Below, in pieces: positions 15,841 through 25,666 of a stretch of DNA of 48,467 bases (the first letter of the stretch is position 1; the number at the start of each line of letters is the position of its first letter). This stretch comes from Dactylosporangium sp. AC04546. Its GTDB lineage: Bacteria > Actinomycetota > Actinomycetes > Mycobacteriales > Micromonosporaceae. Under the pieces are notes generated by a model, which did no database searches, had not been told where the DNA came from, and saw only the letters and a list, made by a program, of their open reading frames with translations. The stretch spans positions 1 to 48,467 of the forward strand of contig NZ_JAHYSG010000092.1 in the NCBI RefSeq assembly GCF_022095675.1, read 5' to 3'. Both the position numbers and the translations under genes were made by a program.

Positions 15841-17046
15841 ATGGAGTCGTACATCGTCTTCGGCCTGGTGCTGCTCGTCGTCGTGATCGGGGCCACGCTC
15901 GCGCTCATCGCGCCCCGCTATCGGAAGCCTCCGACGCTGCCTCCCACTGAGGAGAAGAAGGCTCCGCCTGTGGTGTCGGCGCCGCCTGTGGTTTCGGCGC
16001 CGCCTGCTGTCGAGACGCCTCCCGTCGTCTCGGCGCCCCCTGTCGTCTCGGCCCCGCCGGTGGTCGAGGCCCCGCCGCCGGTGGTCGAAGCACCTCCGCC
16101 GGTCATCGAGAAGCCCGAACCCACCGCCGGTCGCCTGGTGCGGCTGCGGGCCCGCCTCTCCCGCTCCCAGAACGTCTTCGGCAAGGGCCTGCTCGCCCTG
16201 CTGTCCCGCGACAGGCTCGACGACGACACCTGGGACGAGGTCGAGGAGACCCTCATCGGCGCCGACGTCGGCGTCGCCGCCACCACCGAGATCGTCGGCA
16301 AGCTCCGCGAGCGGGCCCGCGTCCACGGCACCGCCACCGCCACCGAGCTGCGCGCGATGCTCGCCGACGAGCTGGTCACCGCGCTCGAGCCGGAGATGGA
16401 CCGCAGCCTCGCCGCCACGCCGCGGGACGGGCGCCCGGCGGTGCTGCTCGTCGTCGGGGTCAACGGCGCCGGCAAGACCACCACCTGCGGCAAGATCGCC
16501 CGGGTGCTCGTGGCCGACGGCCACACGGTCGTGCTGGGTGCGGCCGACACCTTCCGCGCCGCGGCCTCCGAGCAGCTCGCCACCTGGGCCGGCCGGGTGG
16601 GCGCCGACGTCGTCCGGGGACCCGAAGGGGCGGATCCGGCCTCGGTGGCGTTCGACGCGGTCAAACGGGGTATTGACGCGGGTGTGGACACGGTGCTCAT
16701 CGACACCGCCGGGCGGCTGCAGAACAAGGTCGGGCTCATGGACGAGCTGGGCAAGGTCAAGCGGGTGATCGAGAAGCACGGGCCGGTCGACGAGACGCTG
16801 CTCATCCTCGACGCCACCACCGGCCAGAACGGCCTGGAGCAGGCCCGGGTGTTCACCGAGGTGGTGGACGTCACCGGCGTGGTGCTGACCAAGCTGGACG
16901 GCACCGCGAAGGGTGGCATCGTCATCGCGGTACAGCGCAAACTGGGCATTCCGGTGAAGCTCGTGGGGCTGGGGGAGGGGCCCGACGACCTCGCTCCGTT
17001 CGATGCCCGACAGTTCGTCGACGCGCTCGTTGGCACCGACGCGTAA
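15841..17046 (+). CDS. ftsY: Signal recognition particle receptor FtsY
   Basis: The 401-aa protein starts with a membrane segment (residues about 4-24, YIVFGLVLLVVVIGATLALIA). A Pro/Val-rich linker with repeated APPVVSAPP/VVEAPP units follows (about 40-90), then the NG GTPase domain: G1 GVNGAGKTTT (about 207), DTFRAAASEQL, DTAGRLQNK and TKLDGTAKGG. FtsY receives Ffh-bound ribosomes at the membrane. The ATG at 15841 follows GGGAGG, while upstream in-frame codons look non-coding. Actinobacterial FtsY commonly has a true N-terminal membrane anchor. The repeat linker replaces the acidic A domain of E. coli FtsY. Confidence 0.97.
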   Translation: MESYIVFGLVLLVVVIGATLALIAPRYRKPPTLPPTEEKKAPPVVSAPPVVSAPPAVETPPVVSAPPVVSAPPVVEAPPPVVEAPPPVIEKPEPTAGRLVRLRARLSRSQNVFGKGLLALLSRDRLDDDTWDEVEETLIGADVGVAATTEIVGKLRERARVHGTATATELRAMLADELVTALEPEMDRSLAATPRDGRPAVLLVVGVNGAGKTTTCGKIARVLVADGHTVVLGAADTFRAAASEQLATWAGRVGADVVRGPEGADPASVAFDAVKRGIDAGVDTVLIDTAGRLQNKVGLMDELGKVKRVIEKHGPVDETLLILDATTGQNGLEQARVFTEVVDVTGVVLTKLDGTAKGGIVIAVQRKLGIPVKLVGLGEGPDDLAPFDARQFVDALVGTDA

Positions 17047-17062
17047 CCTCGGACGGTACCTT

Positions 17063-17077
17063 GGGACCGTAGGTCCC
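17063..17077 (+). terminator. Small hairpin after ftsY
   Basis: GGGACC / GGTCCC is a 6-bp stem with a 3-nt loop, 16 bases after the ftsY stop. It is a weak terminator candidate in the 54-base gap before the kinase gene. Confidence 0.3.
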
Positions 17078-17100
17078 CGGACCGGTTCCACTCAGCTCTG

Positions 17101-17907
17101 GTGACGAAGGACGATCACGTGACGCAGCAGGAGATCCCGCTCCACGGCGGGAATACCTCCGTCGTGGTGCGCTCGGGCGACACGGTGCGCCGCAACGCGG
17201 GCCCTTGGACGCCCGCTGTGCACGCCTTGCTGCGCCACCTGGAGTATGTCGGGTTCACCGGCGCGCCGCGGGCCTTCGGCATCGACGAGCGGGGCCGTGA
17301 GGTCCTCTCGTATCTCGAAGGCGAGTGCGGCGAGTATCCGCTCGCACCGCACTGGGTGACCGACGAGGCGATGGTCACCGTGGCCACCATGCTGCGGATG
17401 TTCCACGACGCCCAGGCCGGGTTCCGCCCGTCGCCCAACGCGGTCTGGCGCTCCTTCGGCCCGCCGCCGCCGGACACCGAGGTCATCTGTCACCACGACG
17501 CGGCGCCGCACAACGTCATCTGGCGCCCCGACGGCACGCTGTCGCTGATCGACTTCGACCTGGCCTCGCCCGGCGCGCGGATCTACGACGTGGCCTACGC
17601 GGCGTGGACCTGGGTGCCGCTGTTCTCCGACCGCGACTCCTACACGCTCGGCTGGAAGCGGCCCAACCGGCCGCGGCGGCTGCGGATGTTCGCCGACGCC
17701 TATGGCCTCACCCCGCGCGACCGGCACCGCCTGGTGCGGGTGATCCGCAAGCGGATCGTCGACCATATCGAAGGCATCCGCCGTATGGCGGCCGCCGGAG
17801 ACCCCGCATTCGTGCGGATCGTGCACAAGGGACATCTCCGTCGTCCGGTGCGCGACCTGCGCCTCATCGACTATGAGCGGCACACGCTGGAGTACGCACT
17901 TCGATAG
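17101..17907 (+). CDS. Aminoglycoside-phosphotransferase-family kinase
   Basis: The 268-aa protein has an APH/choline-kinase-like fold. The catalytic loop is VICHHDAAPHNVIW (HxDxxxxN) and the metal-binding motif is LIDFDLASPGARIYDVAYA. A short N-terminal lobe (about 1-90) carries RNAGPWTPAVHALLRHLEYVGF and a GEVLSYLEGE-like hinge. The family phosphorylates hydroxyl groups of small molecules. The substrate is unknown, and resistance should not be assumed from fold alone. The GTG at 17101 is the longest start; a second GTG at 17119 is possible. It sits alone between ftsY and the nitrogen genes on the same strand. Confidence 0.82.
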   Translation: MTKDDHVTQQEIPLHGGNTSVVVRSGDTVRRNAGPWTPAVHALLRHLEYVGFTGAPRAFGIDERGREVLSYLEGECGEYPLAPHWVTDEAMVTVATMLRMFHDAQAGFRPSPNAVWRSFGPPPPDTEVICHHDAAPHNVIWRPDGTLSLIDFDLASPGARIYDVAYAAWTWVPLFSDRDSYTLGWKRPNRPRRLRMFADAYGLTPRDRHRLVRVIRKRIVDHIEGIRRMAAAGDPAFVRIVHKGHLRRPVRDLRLIDYERHTLEYALR

Positions 17908-17921
17908 ACCGTGAGCGTTTC

Positions 17922-17958
17922 TTCACACGCTGGAAACATGACGTGACGCGGTAGAAAC
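17922..17958 (+). promoter_or_regulatory. Probable GlnR-binding boxes upstream of amtB
   Basis: GTGAC-GCGGTA-GAAAC (17943-17958) matches the actinobacterial GlnR consensus gTnAC-n6-GaAAC exactly. TTCAC-ACGCTG-GAAAC (17922-17937) lies 21 bp upstream with one change in the first half-site. Two boxes about two helical turns apart, about 110 bases before amtB, are typical of GlnR-controlled amtB promoters. Confidence 0.7.
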
Positions 17959-18070
17959 CGCGCAGCGCCGGTGCGCGAAACGTGGGACCTGAAAGCTCTC
18001 GCGCAACCGGCTGAAGGGCGATGCTGCTCCGAAGGTCGGGAGGGAGGATCTCGACTACTAGGAGGCCAGC

Positions 18071-19459
18071 GTGCCTGAAGCGACCATCGATACCGGCAAC
18101 ACCGCATGGTTGCTGGTATCGACCGCGCTCGTGCTGCTCATGACGCCCGGTCTGGCACTGTTCTACGGTGGCCTGAACCGCTCCAAGGGCGTCCTCAACA
18201 TGATGATGATGAGCTTCTCGACGATCGGGCTCGTCAGCATCCTGTGGTTGTTCTACGGATTCAGCGCCGCCTTCGGCGCGGACTCCGCGGGCGGGTTGTT
18301 CGGTGACCTGGGACAGTACTTCGGCTCCAAGACCTACATCGACCAGTTCTGGGGCGCCACCGCCGAAAGCCCCAGCGGCATCGGTATCCCCACCTATGTC
18401 TTCATGGTGTTCCAGATGACGTTCGCCGTCATCACGGTCGCCCTGATCAGCGGCGCGATCTCCGACCGCGCGAAGTTCGGCGGCTGGCTGCTCTTCGCGT
18501 TCGGCTGGGCCACGCTGGTCTACTTCCCGGTCGCCCACAACGTGTGGGGAGGCGGCTGGATCACCCAGAAGCTCCACCCGCTCGACTTCGCCGGTGGTAC
18601 CGCGGTCCACATCAACGCCGGTGCGGCAGCACTCGGCGTGGCCCTGGTCCTCGGCAAGCGCATCGGCTGGCCGCGGGAGAGCATGAAGCCGCACAACGTG
18701 CCGTTCGTCGCCATCGGCGCCGGCCTGCTGTGGTTCGGCTGGTTCGGCTTCAACGCGGGCTCTGAGCTCACCGTCGACGGCGTCACCGGCCTGGCCTTCG
18801 TGAACACGCAGGTCGCGACCGCCGCCGCGGTGCTCGGCTGGGTCATCGTCGAGTGGATCCGCGACCGGAAGCCGACCCTCGTCGGCGCGTCCTCCGGTGC
18901 GATCGCCGGCCTGGTCGCGATCACCCCCGCGTGTGGCTTCATCGACTCGTGGGCGGCCGTCCTGCTCGGCCTCGTCGCCGGCATCGTCTGCGCCCTGGCT
19001 GTCAGCCTGAAGTACCGCTTCGGCTTCGACGACTCGCTCGACGTGGTCGGCGTCCACTTCGTCGGTGGCTGGATCGGCTCCCTCTGGCTCGGCTTCTTCG
19101 CCAACCCCGACCTGAACTCGGCCATCACCGGCGCCCTGGGCGCGAAGGCCGGTCTGTTCAACGGCGGCGGCGCGGCCCAGCTGGGCGCGCAGGCCGGTGC
19201 CAGCGCTATCGTGACGGTCTACTCGTTCGCCGTGGCCTTCATCCTCGCCTTCATCATCGAGAAGACGCTTGGCTTCCGGGTGAGCGCCGAGGCCGAGGTC
19301 GAGGGCATCGACATCGCCGAGCACGCCGAGAGCGGCTACGACCTGACCCCGGCGAGCGGCAGCAGCGGCGGCGCGTTCGCCCTCGCGGGAGTGGGAACGA
19401 GCAAGGCAGCAGCAGCGTCGGCGGCGGAAGCCCCGGCGTCCGAAAAGGTAGCCGGATAG
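18071..19459 (+). CDS. amtB: Ammonium transporter AmtB
   Basis: The 462-aa protein has about 11 membrane helices and family motifs: ALFYGGLNRSKGVLNMMM near the N-terminus, and the pore twin-histidine helices GGTAVHINAGAAAL and DVVGVHFVGGWIGSL. A hydrophilic tail of about 50 residues (rich in Ala, Ser and Glu) follows the last helix, where PII docks nearby. It conducts ammonium/ammonia across the membrane. The GTG at 18071 has AGGAGG 6 nt upstream. It is followed by PII and glnD genes, the standard actinobacterial nitrogen operon, and preceded by probable GlnR boxes, implying induction under nitrogen limitation. Confidence 0.97.
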   Translation: MPEATIDTGNTAWLLVSTALVLLMTPGLALFYGGLNRSKGVLNMMMMSFSTIGLVSILWLFYGFSAAFGADSAGGLFGDLGQYFGSKTYIDQFWGATAESPSGIGIPTYVFMVFQMTFAVITVALISGAISDRAKFGGWLLFAFGWATLVYFPVAHNVWGGGWITQKLHPLDFAGGTAVHINAGAAALGVALVLGKRIGWPRESMKPHNVPFVAIGAGLLWFGWFGFNAGSELTVDGVTGLAFVNTQVATAAAVLGWVIVEWIRDRKPTLVGASSGAIAGLVAITPACGFIDSWAAVLLGLVAGIVCALAVSLKYRFGFDDSLDVVGVHFVGGWIGSLWLGFFANPDLNSAITGALGAKAGLFNGGGAAQLGAQAGASAIVTVYSFAVAFILAFIIEKTLGFRVSAEAEVEGIDIAEHAESGYDLTPASGSSGGAFALAGVGTSKAAAASAAEAPASEKVAG

Positions 19460-19825
<366 letters not shown>

Positions 19826-19839
19826 GCCGCTGCGATCTC

Positions 19840-19845
19840 TACGCT
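19840..19845 (+). promoter_or_regulatory. Predicted -10 of a leaderless glnD transcript
   Basis: TACGCT ends exactly 7 nt before the glnD ATG at 19853, and no Shine-Dalgarno lies in the 27-base gap after PII. glnD may have its own transcript besides readthrough from amtB. Confidence 0.45.
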
Positions 19846-19852
19846 GAACAGC

Positions 19853-22093
19853 ATGACGCAACCGTCGGCGCCCGCTCCGGTCCTTTCCACCGGGGCGGGC
19901 GCCGCCGCGCGAGCCGAGCGCTCCGCCGTGCTCGACGGCTGGCTCGCCAAGGTGTACGCCGAGGCGGGCGGCACCACCGACGGCCTGGCCCTGGTCGCGG
20001 TCGGCGGCCTGGGGCGGCGCGAGTGCGCCCCGCGCAGCGACCTGGACCTGGTCCTGCTGCACACCGGGCCCTCCTCGGCCGCCGGTGACCTCGGGGCGCG
20101 CATCTGGTACCAGGTGTGGGACGCGAAGTTCGCCCTGGACCACTCGACTCGCACCCCGCAGGAGGCGCTGTCGGTCGCCCGCGAGGACCTGAAGGTCGCC
20201 CTGGGGCTGCTCGACGCCCGGCTCGTGGCCGGAGACGCCGCTCTGCTCGCCCAGCTGCACGCTGACGCCGTGGCCCAGTGGCGGGCCCAGGCCCGTTCGG
20301 CCCTGCCGCTCCTGCGCCAGCTCACCCACGACCGCTGGAAGGCCCACGGCGAGCTGGCGTTCCTTCTCGAGGGCGACGTCAAAGAATCCCGTGGTGGCCT
20401 GCGCGACTTCGGCGTCCTGCGCGGCATCGGGTTCGCCGGCGTCGCCGACGGTCCGCGACCGGCCGTCCGGGGCGCGCACCTGACCCTGCTCGACGTCCGC
20501 GACGCCCTGCACGCCGTGCGCGGCCGCCGCGTCGACCGCCTCCTGGCCCAGGACCGCGACGAGGTCGCCGAGCTGCTCGACCTGGGCGACCGGGACGAGG
20601 TGCTGCGGCGCATCGCCGAGTCCGCGCGCACCATCGCGTACGCCAGCGACGACGCCTGGCGGGCCGTCGAGCGCTGGGCCGCCCCGCGCGGCACCGCTTC
20701 ACGCCGCCCGCTCGCGCGCGACGTCGTCGAGCAGAACGGCGAGGTCGTCCTGGCCCGCGCCGCCGTCACCCCGCGCCCCGACCCGGCCCTCCCGCTGCGG
20801 GTCGCCGCGACCGCCGCCCGGGCCGAGCTGCCGATCTCGCACGCCACCCTCGAGTGGCTCGGCGGCTTCGCCGGCCCGATGCCCCAGCCCTGGCCGGCCC
20901 CGGCCCGCGACGCCCTCCTCACGCTCCTCGGCAGCGGCCCGTCCATGATCGAGGTCTGGGAGGCCTGCGACCGCTACGGCCTGGTCGTCAACTGGCTGCC
21001 CGAGTGGGCCCGCGTGCGCAGCCTGCCCCAGCACAACCCCGTGCACCTGTTCACCGTCGACCGCCACCTGGTCGAGACCGCCCTCCATGCGGCCGCCCTG
21101 GCGCGCGACGTCGACCGCCCCGACCTGCTCGTGCTCTGCGGCCTGCTGCACGACATCGGCAAGGGCCTGCCCGGCGACCACAGTGTCGTCGGCGCCCCGA
21201 TCGCGGCCGCGATCGCCGCCCGCCTGGGCCTGCCGCCGGCCGAGGTGGCCCAGGTCGAGAAGGTCGTCCGCCTGCACCTGCTGCTGCCCGACACGGCCAC
21301 CCGCCGCGACCTGTCCGACCCCCAGACGATCACCACGGTCGCCACCGCCGTCGGCGACGCCTCCACGCTCGGCCTGCTGCACGCCCTGGCCCGCGCCGAC
21401 GCCGCCGCGACCGGCCCGGCCGCGTGGTCGGACTGGAAGGGGCGCCTGATCGCCGAGCTGGTCCGCCACGTCGACCGCGCGCTCGACACCGGCGTGGTCG
21501 ACCCGCCCCCTTCACCCGCCGCGGCCCTTCCGGTGCCGGCCGGGCTGCCAGCAGTACACCTGGATGAGGACTCGGTGTCGGTGACCGCGACCGACCGCCG
21601 GGGCCTCCTGGCGTCTGTGGCCGGGTGCCTGTCCCTGCACCGCCTGGACGTCGTCACGGCCGACACCGTCACGGTCGACGGCGTGGCCCGGATGGTCTGC
21701 GCCGTCCAGCCTCGCTACGGGGGCGAGCTCGACCGCGAGGCGATCGTCTCTGATCTTCGCCGCGCGGTGACCGGCGACCTCCCGCTGGCCGAACGCCTGG
21801 CCGCCCGTGACCGCTCCTCCCGCCGCAGCGCTTCGGCCCCGCCGCGGGTCGTGTGGCAGCCGCCGTCGGCCGCTACGGACGCTACGGTGTTCGAGCTCCG
21901 CGCTACGGACACGCCGGGGCTGCTGTTCCGGGTGGCGAGCGCGTTGGAGGACGTGGGCGCGGACGTACGCTCGGCGCGCATCTCTACCCTGGGCGGCGCT
22001 GTCGTGGATGCGTTCTACCTGGCCGGGTCGTGGGACGCGGATGCTCGCGGCCGCATCGAGGCGGCGGTCCTTCAGGCGGCGAAAACGTCCTGA
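19853..22093 (+). CDS. glnD: PII nucleotidyltransferase / nucleotidyl-removing enzyme GlnD
   Basis: The 746-aa protein contains an N-terminal nucleotidyltransferase domain (VAVGGLGRRECAPRSDLDLVLL, about 45-70). An HD hydrolase domain (VLCGLLHDIGKGLPGDHS, about 425-445) and two C-terminal ACT domains (about 565-640 and 670-745) follow. It modifies and demodifies Tyr51 of PII in response to nitrogen status; in actinobacteria the modification is adenylylation. It is shorter than E. coli GlnD (about 890 aa), as usual for this phylum. It directly follows the PII gene. The ATG at 19853 lacks a ribosome site and is placed for leaderless initiation. Confidence 0.95.
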   Translation: MTQPSAPAPVLSTGAGAAARAERSAVLDGWLAKVYAEAGGTTDGLALVAVGGLGRRECAPRSDLDLVLLHTGPSSAAGDLGARIWYQVWDAKFALDHSTRTPQEALSVAREDLKVALGLLDARLVAGDAALLAQLHADAVAQWRAQARSALPLLRQLTHDRWKAHGELAFLLEGDVKESRGGLRDFGVLRGIGFAGVADGPRPAVRGAHLTLLDVRDALHAVRGRRVDRLLAQDRDEVAELLDLGDRDEVLRRIAESARTIAYASDDAWRAVERWAAPRGTASRRPLARDVVEQNGEVVLARAAVTPRPDPALPLRVAATAARAELPISHATLEWLGGFAGPMPQPWPAPARDALLTLLGSGPSMIEVWEACDRYGLVVNWLPEWARVRSLPQHNPVHLFTVDRHLVETALHAAALARDVDRPDLLVLCGLLHDIGKGLPGDHSVVGAPIAAAIAARLGLPPAEVAQVEKVVRLHLLLPDTATRRDLSDPQTITTVATAVGDASTLGLLHALARADAAATGPAAWSDWKGRLIAELVRHVDRALDTGVVDPPPSPAAALPVPAGLPAVHLDEDSVSVTATDRRGLLASVAGCLSLHRLDVVTADTVTVDGVARMVCAVQPRYGGELDREAIVSDLRRAVTGDLPLAERLAARDRSSRRSASAPPRVVWQPPSAATDATVFELRATDTPGLLFRVASALEDVGADVRSARISTLGGAVVDAFYLAGSWDADARGRIEAAVLQAAKTS

Positions 22094-22213
22094 GTTCGGT
22101 CGGCTCGCTCCGCTCTCGGAACTACGTTTGTCGATGCTCGTGTTGATCTCGCGGGACGAGCGTTGATCGACCACCGTCTGCGCTCCGCGTGTCGGCCGCC
22201 GCGCACGCCAATC

Positions 22214-22796
22214 TCGGTCGATCGACCGACCGAGTGGGTGAACTGTGTGGGGCCCCTGCGGGGTGGTGGTCGCCGCTGGTGCTCGGAGGTTCGGTCGGTC
22301 GACCGACTGATTGTCCGGCGCTCATTCGGTCGGTCGACTGACCGACTTGAGGTGGGTGTGGTGCGGCTTCAGCCGACGGGCCGGCCGGGCGGGCGAGGCG
22401 CTCGGGAGGGGCTCGGGAGAGGTCTGGGTGCGGTGGTGGCCGGCGCCGTGGTTTCGGTCGGTCGGCCGACCGATTGCCCCCTGCTCATTCGGTCGGTCGA
22501 CTGACCGACTGGAGTGGGCGTGGTCGGCTTCAGTCGACGGCCAGGCGGGCGGCCGGGCGGCCGGGCGGGCGAAGCGCTCGGAAGGGGCTCGGGAGAGCTC
22601 GTGCTGCGGTGGTGGCCGGCGCCGTGGTTTCGGTCGGTCGGCCGACCGATTGCCCCCTGCTCATTCGGTCGGTCGACCGACCGACCGAGCGGGGCGGACG
22701 GTGCGGTTTCGACCGGCCGAGCGAGCCTGTCGGGCATCGTGCGGTTTCGGTCGGTCGACCGACCGACCTGGGCGGGCGTGGTGCGGTTTCGGTCGG
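22214..22796. repeat. Array of palindromes arranged as 33-35 bp pairs in a 163-176 bp tandem repeat
   Basis: Eight palindromes of the TCGGTCGGTCGACCGACCGA type lie at 22214-22229, 22291-22310, 22326-22345, 22458-22473, 22489-22508, 22634-22649, 22665-22684 and 22747-22766; a half copy is at 22789-22796. Copies 2+3, 4+5 and 6+7 form pairs with centres 35, 33 and 33 bp apart. Each of the last two pairs joins TCGGTCGGCCGACCGA to a 20-mer through the identical linker TTGCCCCCTGCTCAT. The larger units repeat at 163-176 bp and share GC-rich interiors containing GAGGGGCTCGGGAGAG-like and GGTGGTGGCCGGCGCCGTGG-like blocks. Copies 7 and 8 are perfect 20-bp palindromes. Function unknown. Confidence 0.85.
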
Positions 22797-22842
22797 TTGC
22801 TGGCTCGACCCCAGCGACGGTCGGCGTCCGAGCCCTTGATCT

Positions 22843-22920
22843 GCGTCTCGCTCCATGATCAAGGGAAACTTCTGGCTGCCATAGCAGCCAAATCCTTCCC
22901 TTGATCATGGAGCGAGACGC
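22843..22920. repeat. Long perfect inverted repeat (25-bp arms) with nested hairpin
   Basis: Left arm 22843-22867 and right arm 22896-22920 are perfect 25-bp reverse complements containing CTCCATGATCAAGGGAA. The 28-nt interior carries a second stem TGGCTGC (22873-22879) / GCAGCCA (22884-22890) with tetraloop CATA. The structure is symmetric, so it could act as a bidirectional terminator, a structured RNA or a small palindromic mobile element. There is no coding capacity. Confidence 0.8.
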
Positions 22921-23000
22921 GAGCCAAGCGGGTTGTTGATCTTCCGTATCGAGATAGAGCGCGTCGAAGTGCGTGGCGCGAAGGAATCTGCACCGTCGCG

Positions 23001-23006
23001 TACCCT
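23001..23006 (+). promoter_or_regulatory. Predicted -10 of ffh
   Basis: TACCCT lies 33 bases before the ffh GTG at 23040, with GAGGA (23026-23030) as ribosome site. No clear -35 is seen. Confidence 0.35.
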
Positions 23007-23039
23007 TCAAGGGACTCCTACACCCGAGGACGGATCGTC

Positions 23040-24561
<1,522 letters not shown>

Positions 24562-24578
<17 letters not shown>

Positions 24579-25656
24579 GCCCCTCCACGTCCGCGGGATC
24601 ATCCTGCCGGACGGGGAGCGGCGCGACATCTGGCTGGTCGGCGACCGGGTGACCTTCGAGCCGGTCAGAGGCGCGCTGACCGTGGCCGACGGCGGGTTCG
24701 TCCTGCCCGGCCTCGTCGACGCCCACTGCCACCTGGGCATCGCCCCCGGCGGTCGGCCGTCCGACGGCGTGGACCAGGCCCGGTCGCTCGCCGTCGTCGA
24801 CCGCGACGCGGGCGTGCTCGCGATCCGCGACGCCGGCTCCCCGATCCCGTATGCGCAGCTCGACGACGACCCCGACGTGCCCCGGCTGGCGCGGGCGGGG
24901 CGGCATGTCGCGCCGCCCAAGCGGTACCTGAAGGACATCGGCGTCGAAGTGGGCGAGGCCGGCCTGAATGCCGAGGTGGCCAGGCAGGCCGCCGCCGGGA
25001 ACGGCTGGGTGAAGCTGGTCGGCGACTGGATCGACCGCGGGGTCGGCGACCTCGCCCCGGCGTGGGACGTGCAGGCGATGGCGGGTGCCGTCGCGGCCGC
25101 ACATGCCGCCGGCGCGCGGGTCGCGGTCCACACGTTCGCCGAGGAGTCCGTGGCCGCCCTGGTGCGGGCCGGGGTCGACTCGGTCGAGCACGGCACCGGG
25201 CTGTCCGAGGACGACGTCGCCGAGATGGCGGCGCGAGGCACCGCGCTGGTGCCGACAATGATCAACATCGCCACGTTCGGCGGCATCGCGGCTCAGGCGG
25301 AGGAGAAGTTCCCGGGGTACGCCCGCCACATGATCGCACTCCGCGACCGCTTCCCGGCGGTCGTCCGCGCGGCCCACGAGGCCGGCGTGCCGATCTACGT
25401 CGGCAGCGACGCGGGCGGCGGCATCGACCACGGGATGGCCGCGCGGGAGATGCTCCTGCTGCACCGCGAGGCCGGCCTGCCCGCCGAGGCGGTCCTGCGC
25501 GCCGGCTCCTGGGGTGCCCGGGAGTGGCTCGGCTTCCCCGGCCTGGTCGAGGGCGGGCTGGCCGACCTGGTCGTGTATGCCGAGGACCCGCGCAGCGACC
25601 TGACCACCCTGCTACGGCCGCAGCGCATCGTGCTGCGCGGCAGGGTGGTCGTCTAG
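24562..25656 (+). CDS. Metal-dependent amidohydrolase family protein
   Basis: The 364-aa protein is of the imidazolonepropionase/prolidase-like amidohydrolase type. Metal-site motifs are GLVDAHCHLG (HxH), GWVKLVGDW (possible carboxylated Lys), RVAVHTFAEES, SVEHGTG and YVGSDAGGG (Asp). Small N- and C-terminal beta strands (LVDRV...GGFVLPG; LADLVVYAEDP) form the composite domain. Substrate unknown. The GTG at 24562 lies inside the end of ffh (17-base overlap), suggesting coupling. The stop TAG (25654-25656) is part of the predicted -10 of the next gene. Confidence 0.88.
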
Positions 25657-25659
25657 ACT
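25654..25659 (+). promoter_or_regulatory. Predicted -10 of the leaderless first DUF402 gene
   Basis: TAGACT ends exactly 7 nt before the GTG at 25667 and includes the stop codon of the amidohydrolase gene. No ribosome site is visible. Confidence 0.5.
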
Positions 25660-25666
25660 CACGAGC

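Larger units (their letters stand above)
22094..23039. other. Repeat-rich non-coding region between glnD and ffh
   Basis: This 946-base gap contains no supportable gene. It holds an array of palindromes (22214-22796), a very long hairpin (22843-22920) and the ffh promoter. Several frames stay open for 60-213 codons only because repeats and GC-richness remove stops. Their products are Arg/Gly/Pro-rich and repeat-derived, with no ribosome sites. Confidence 0.75.

Noticed and set aside
17101..17907. APH-type kinase as an antibiotic-resistance gene
   Set aside because: Only the general kinase fold is visible. No specific aminoglycoside-kinase subfamily or resistance context was recognised.
22214..22796. 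Palindrome array as a CRISPR
   Set aside because: Spacings are irregular at the single-element level, the intervening sequences are themselves repeated, and no cas genes are present.
22311..23010. Several overlapping open frames of 60-213 codons on both strands in the palindrome region
   Set aside because: They exist in many frames at once, are built from repeat translations (SVGRPTD, RSVDRPT), lack ribosome sites and show no protein family pattern.
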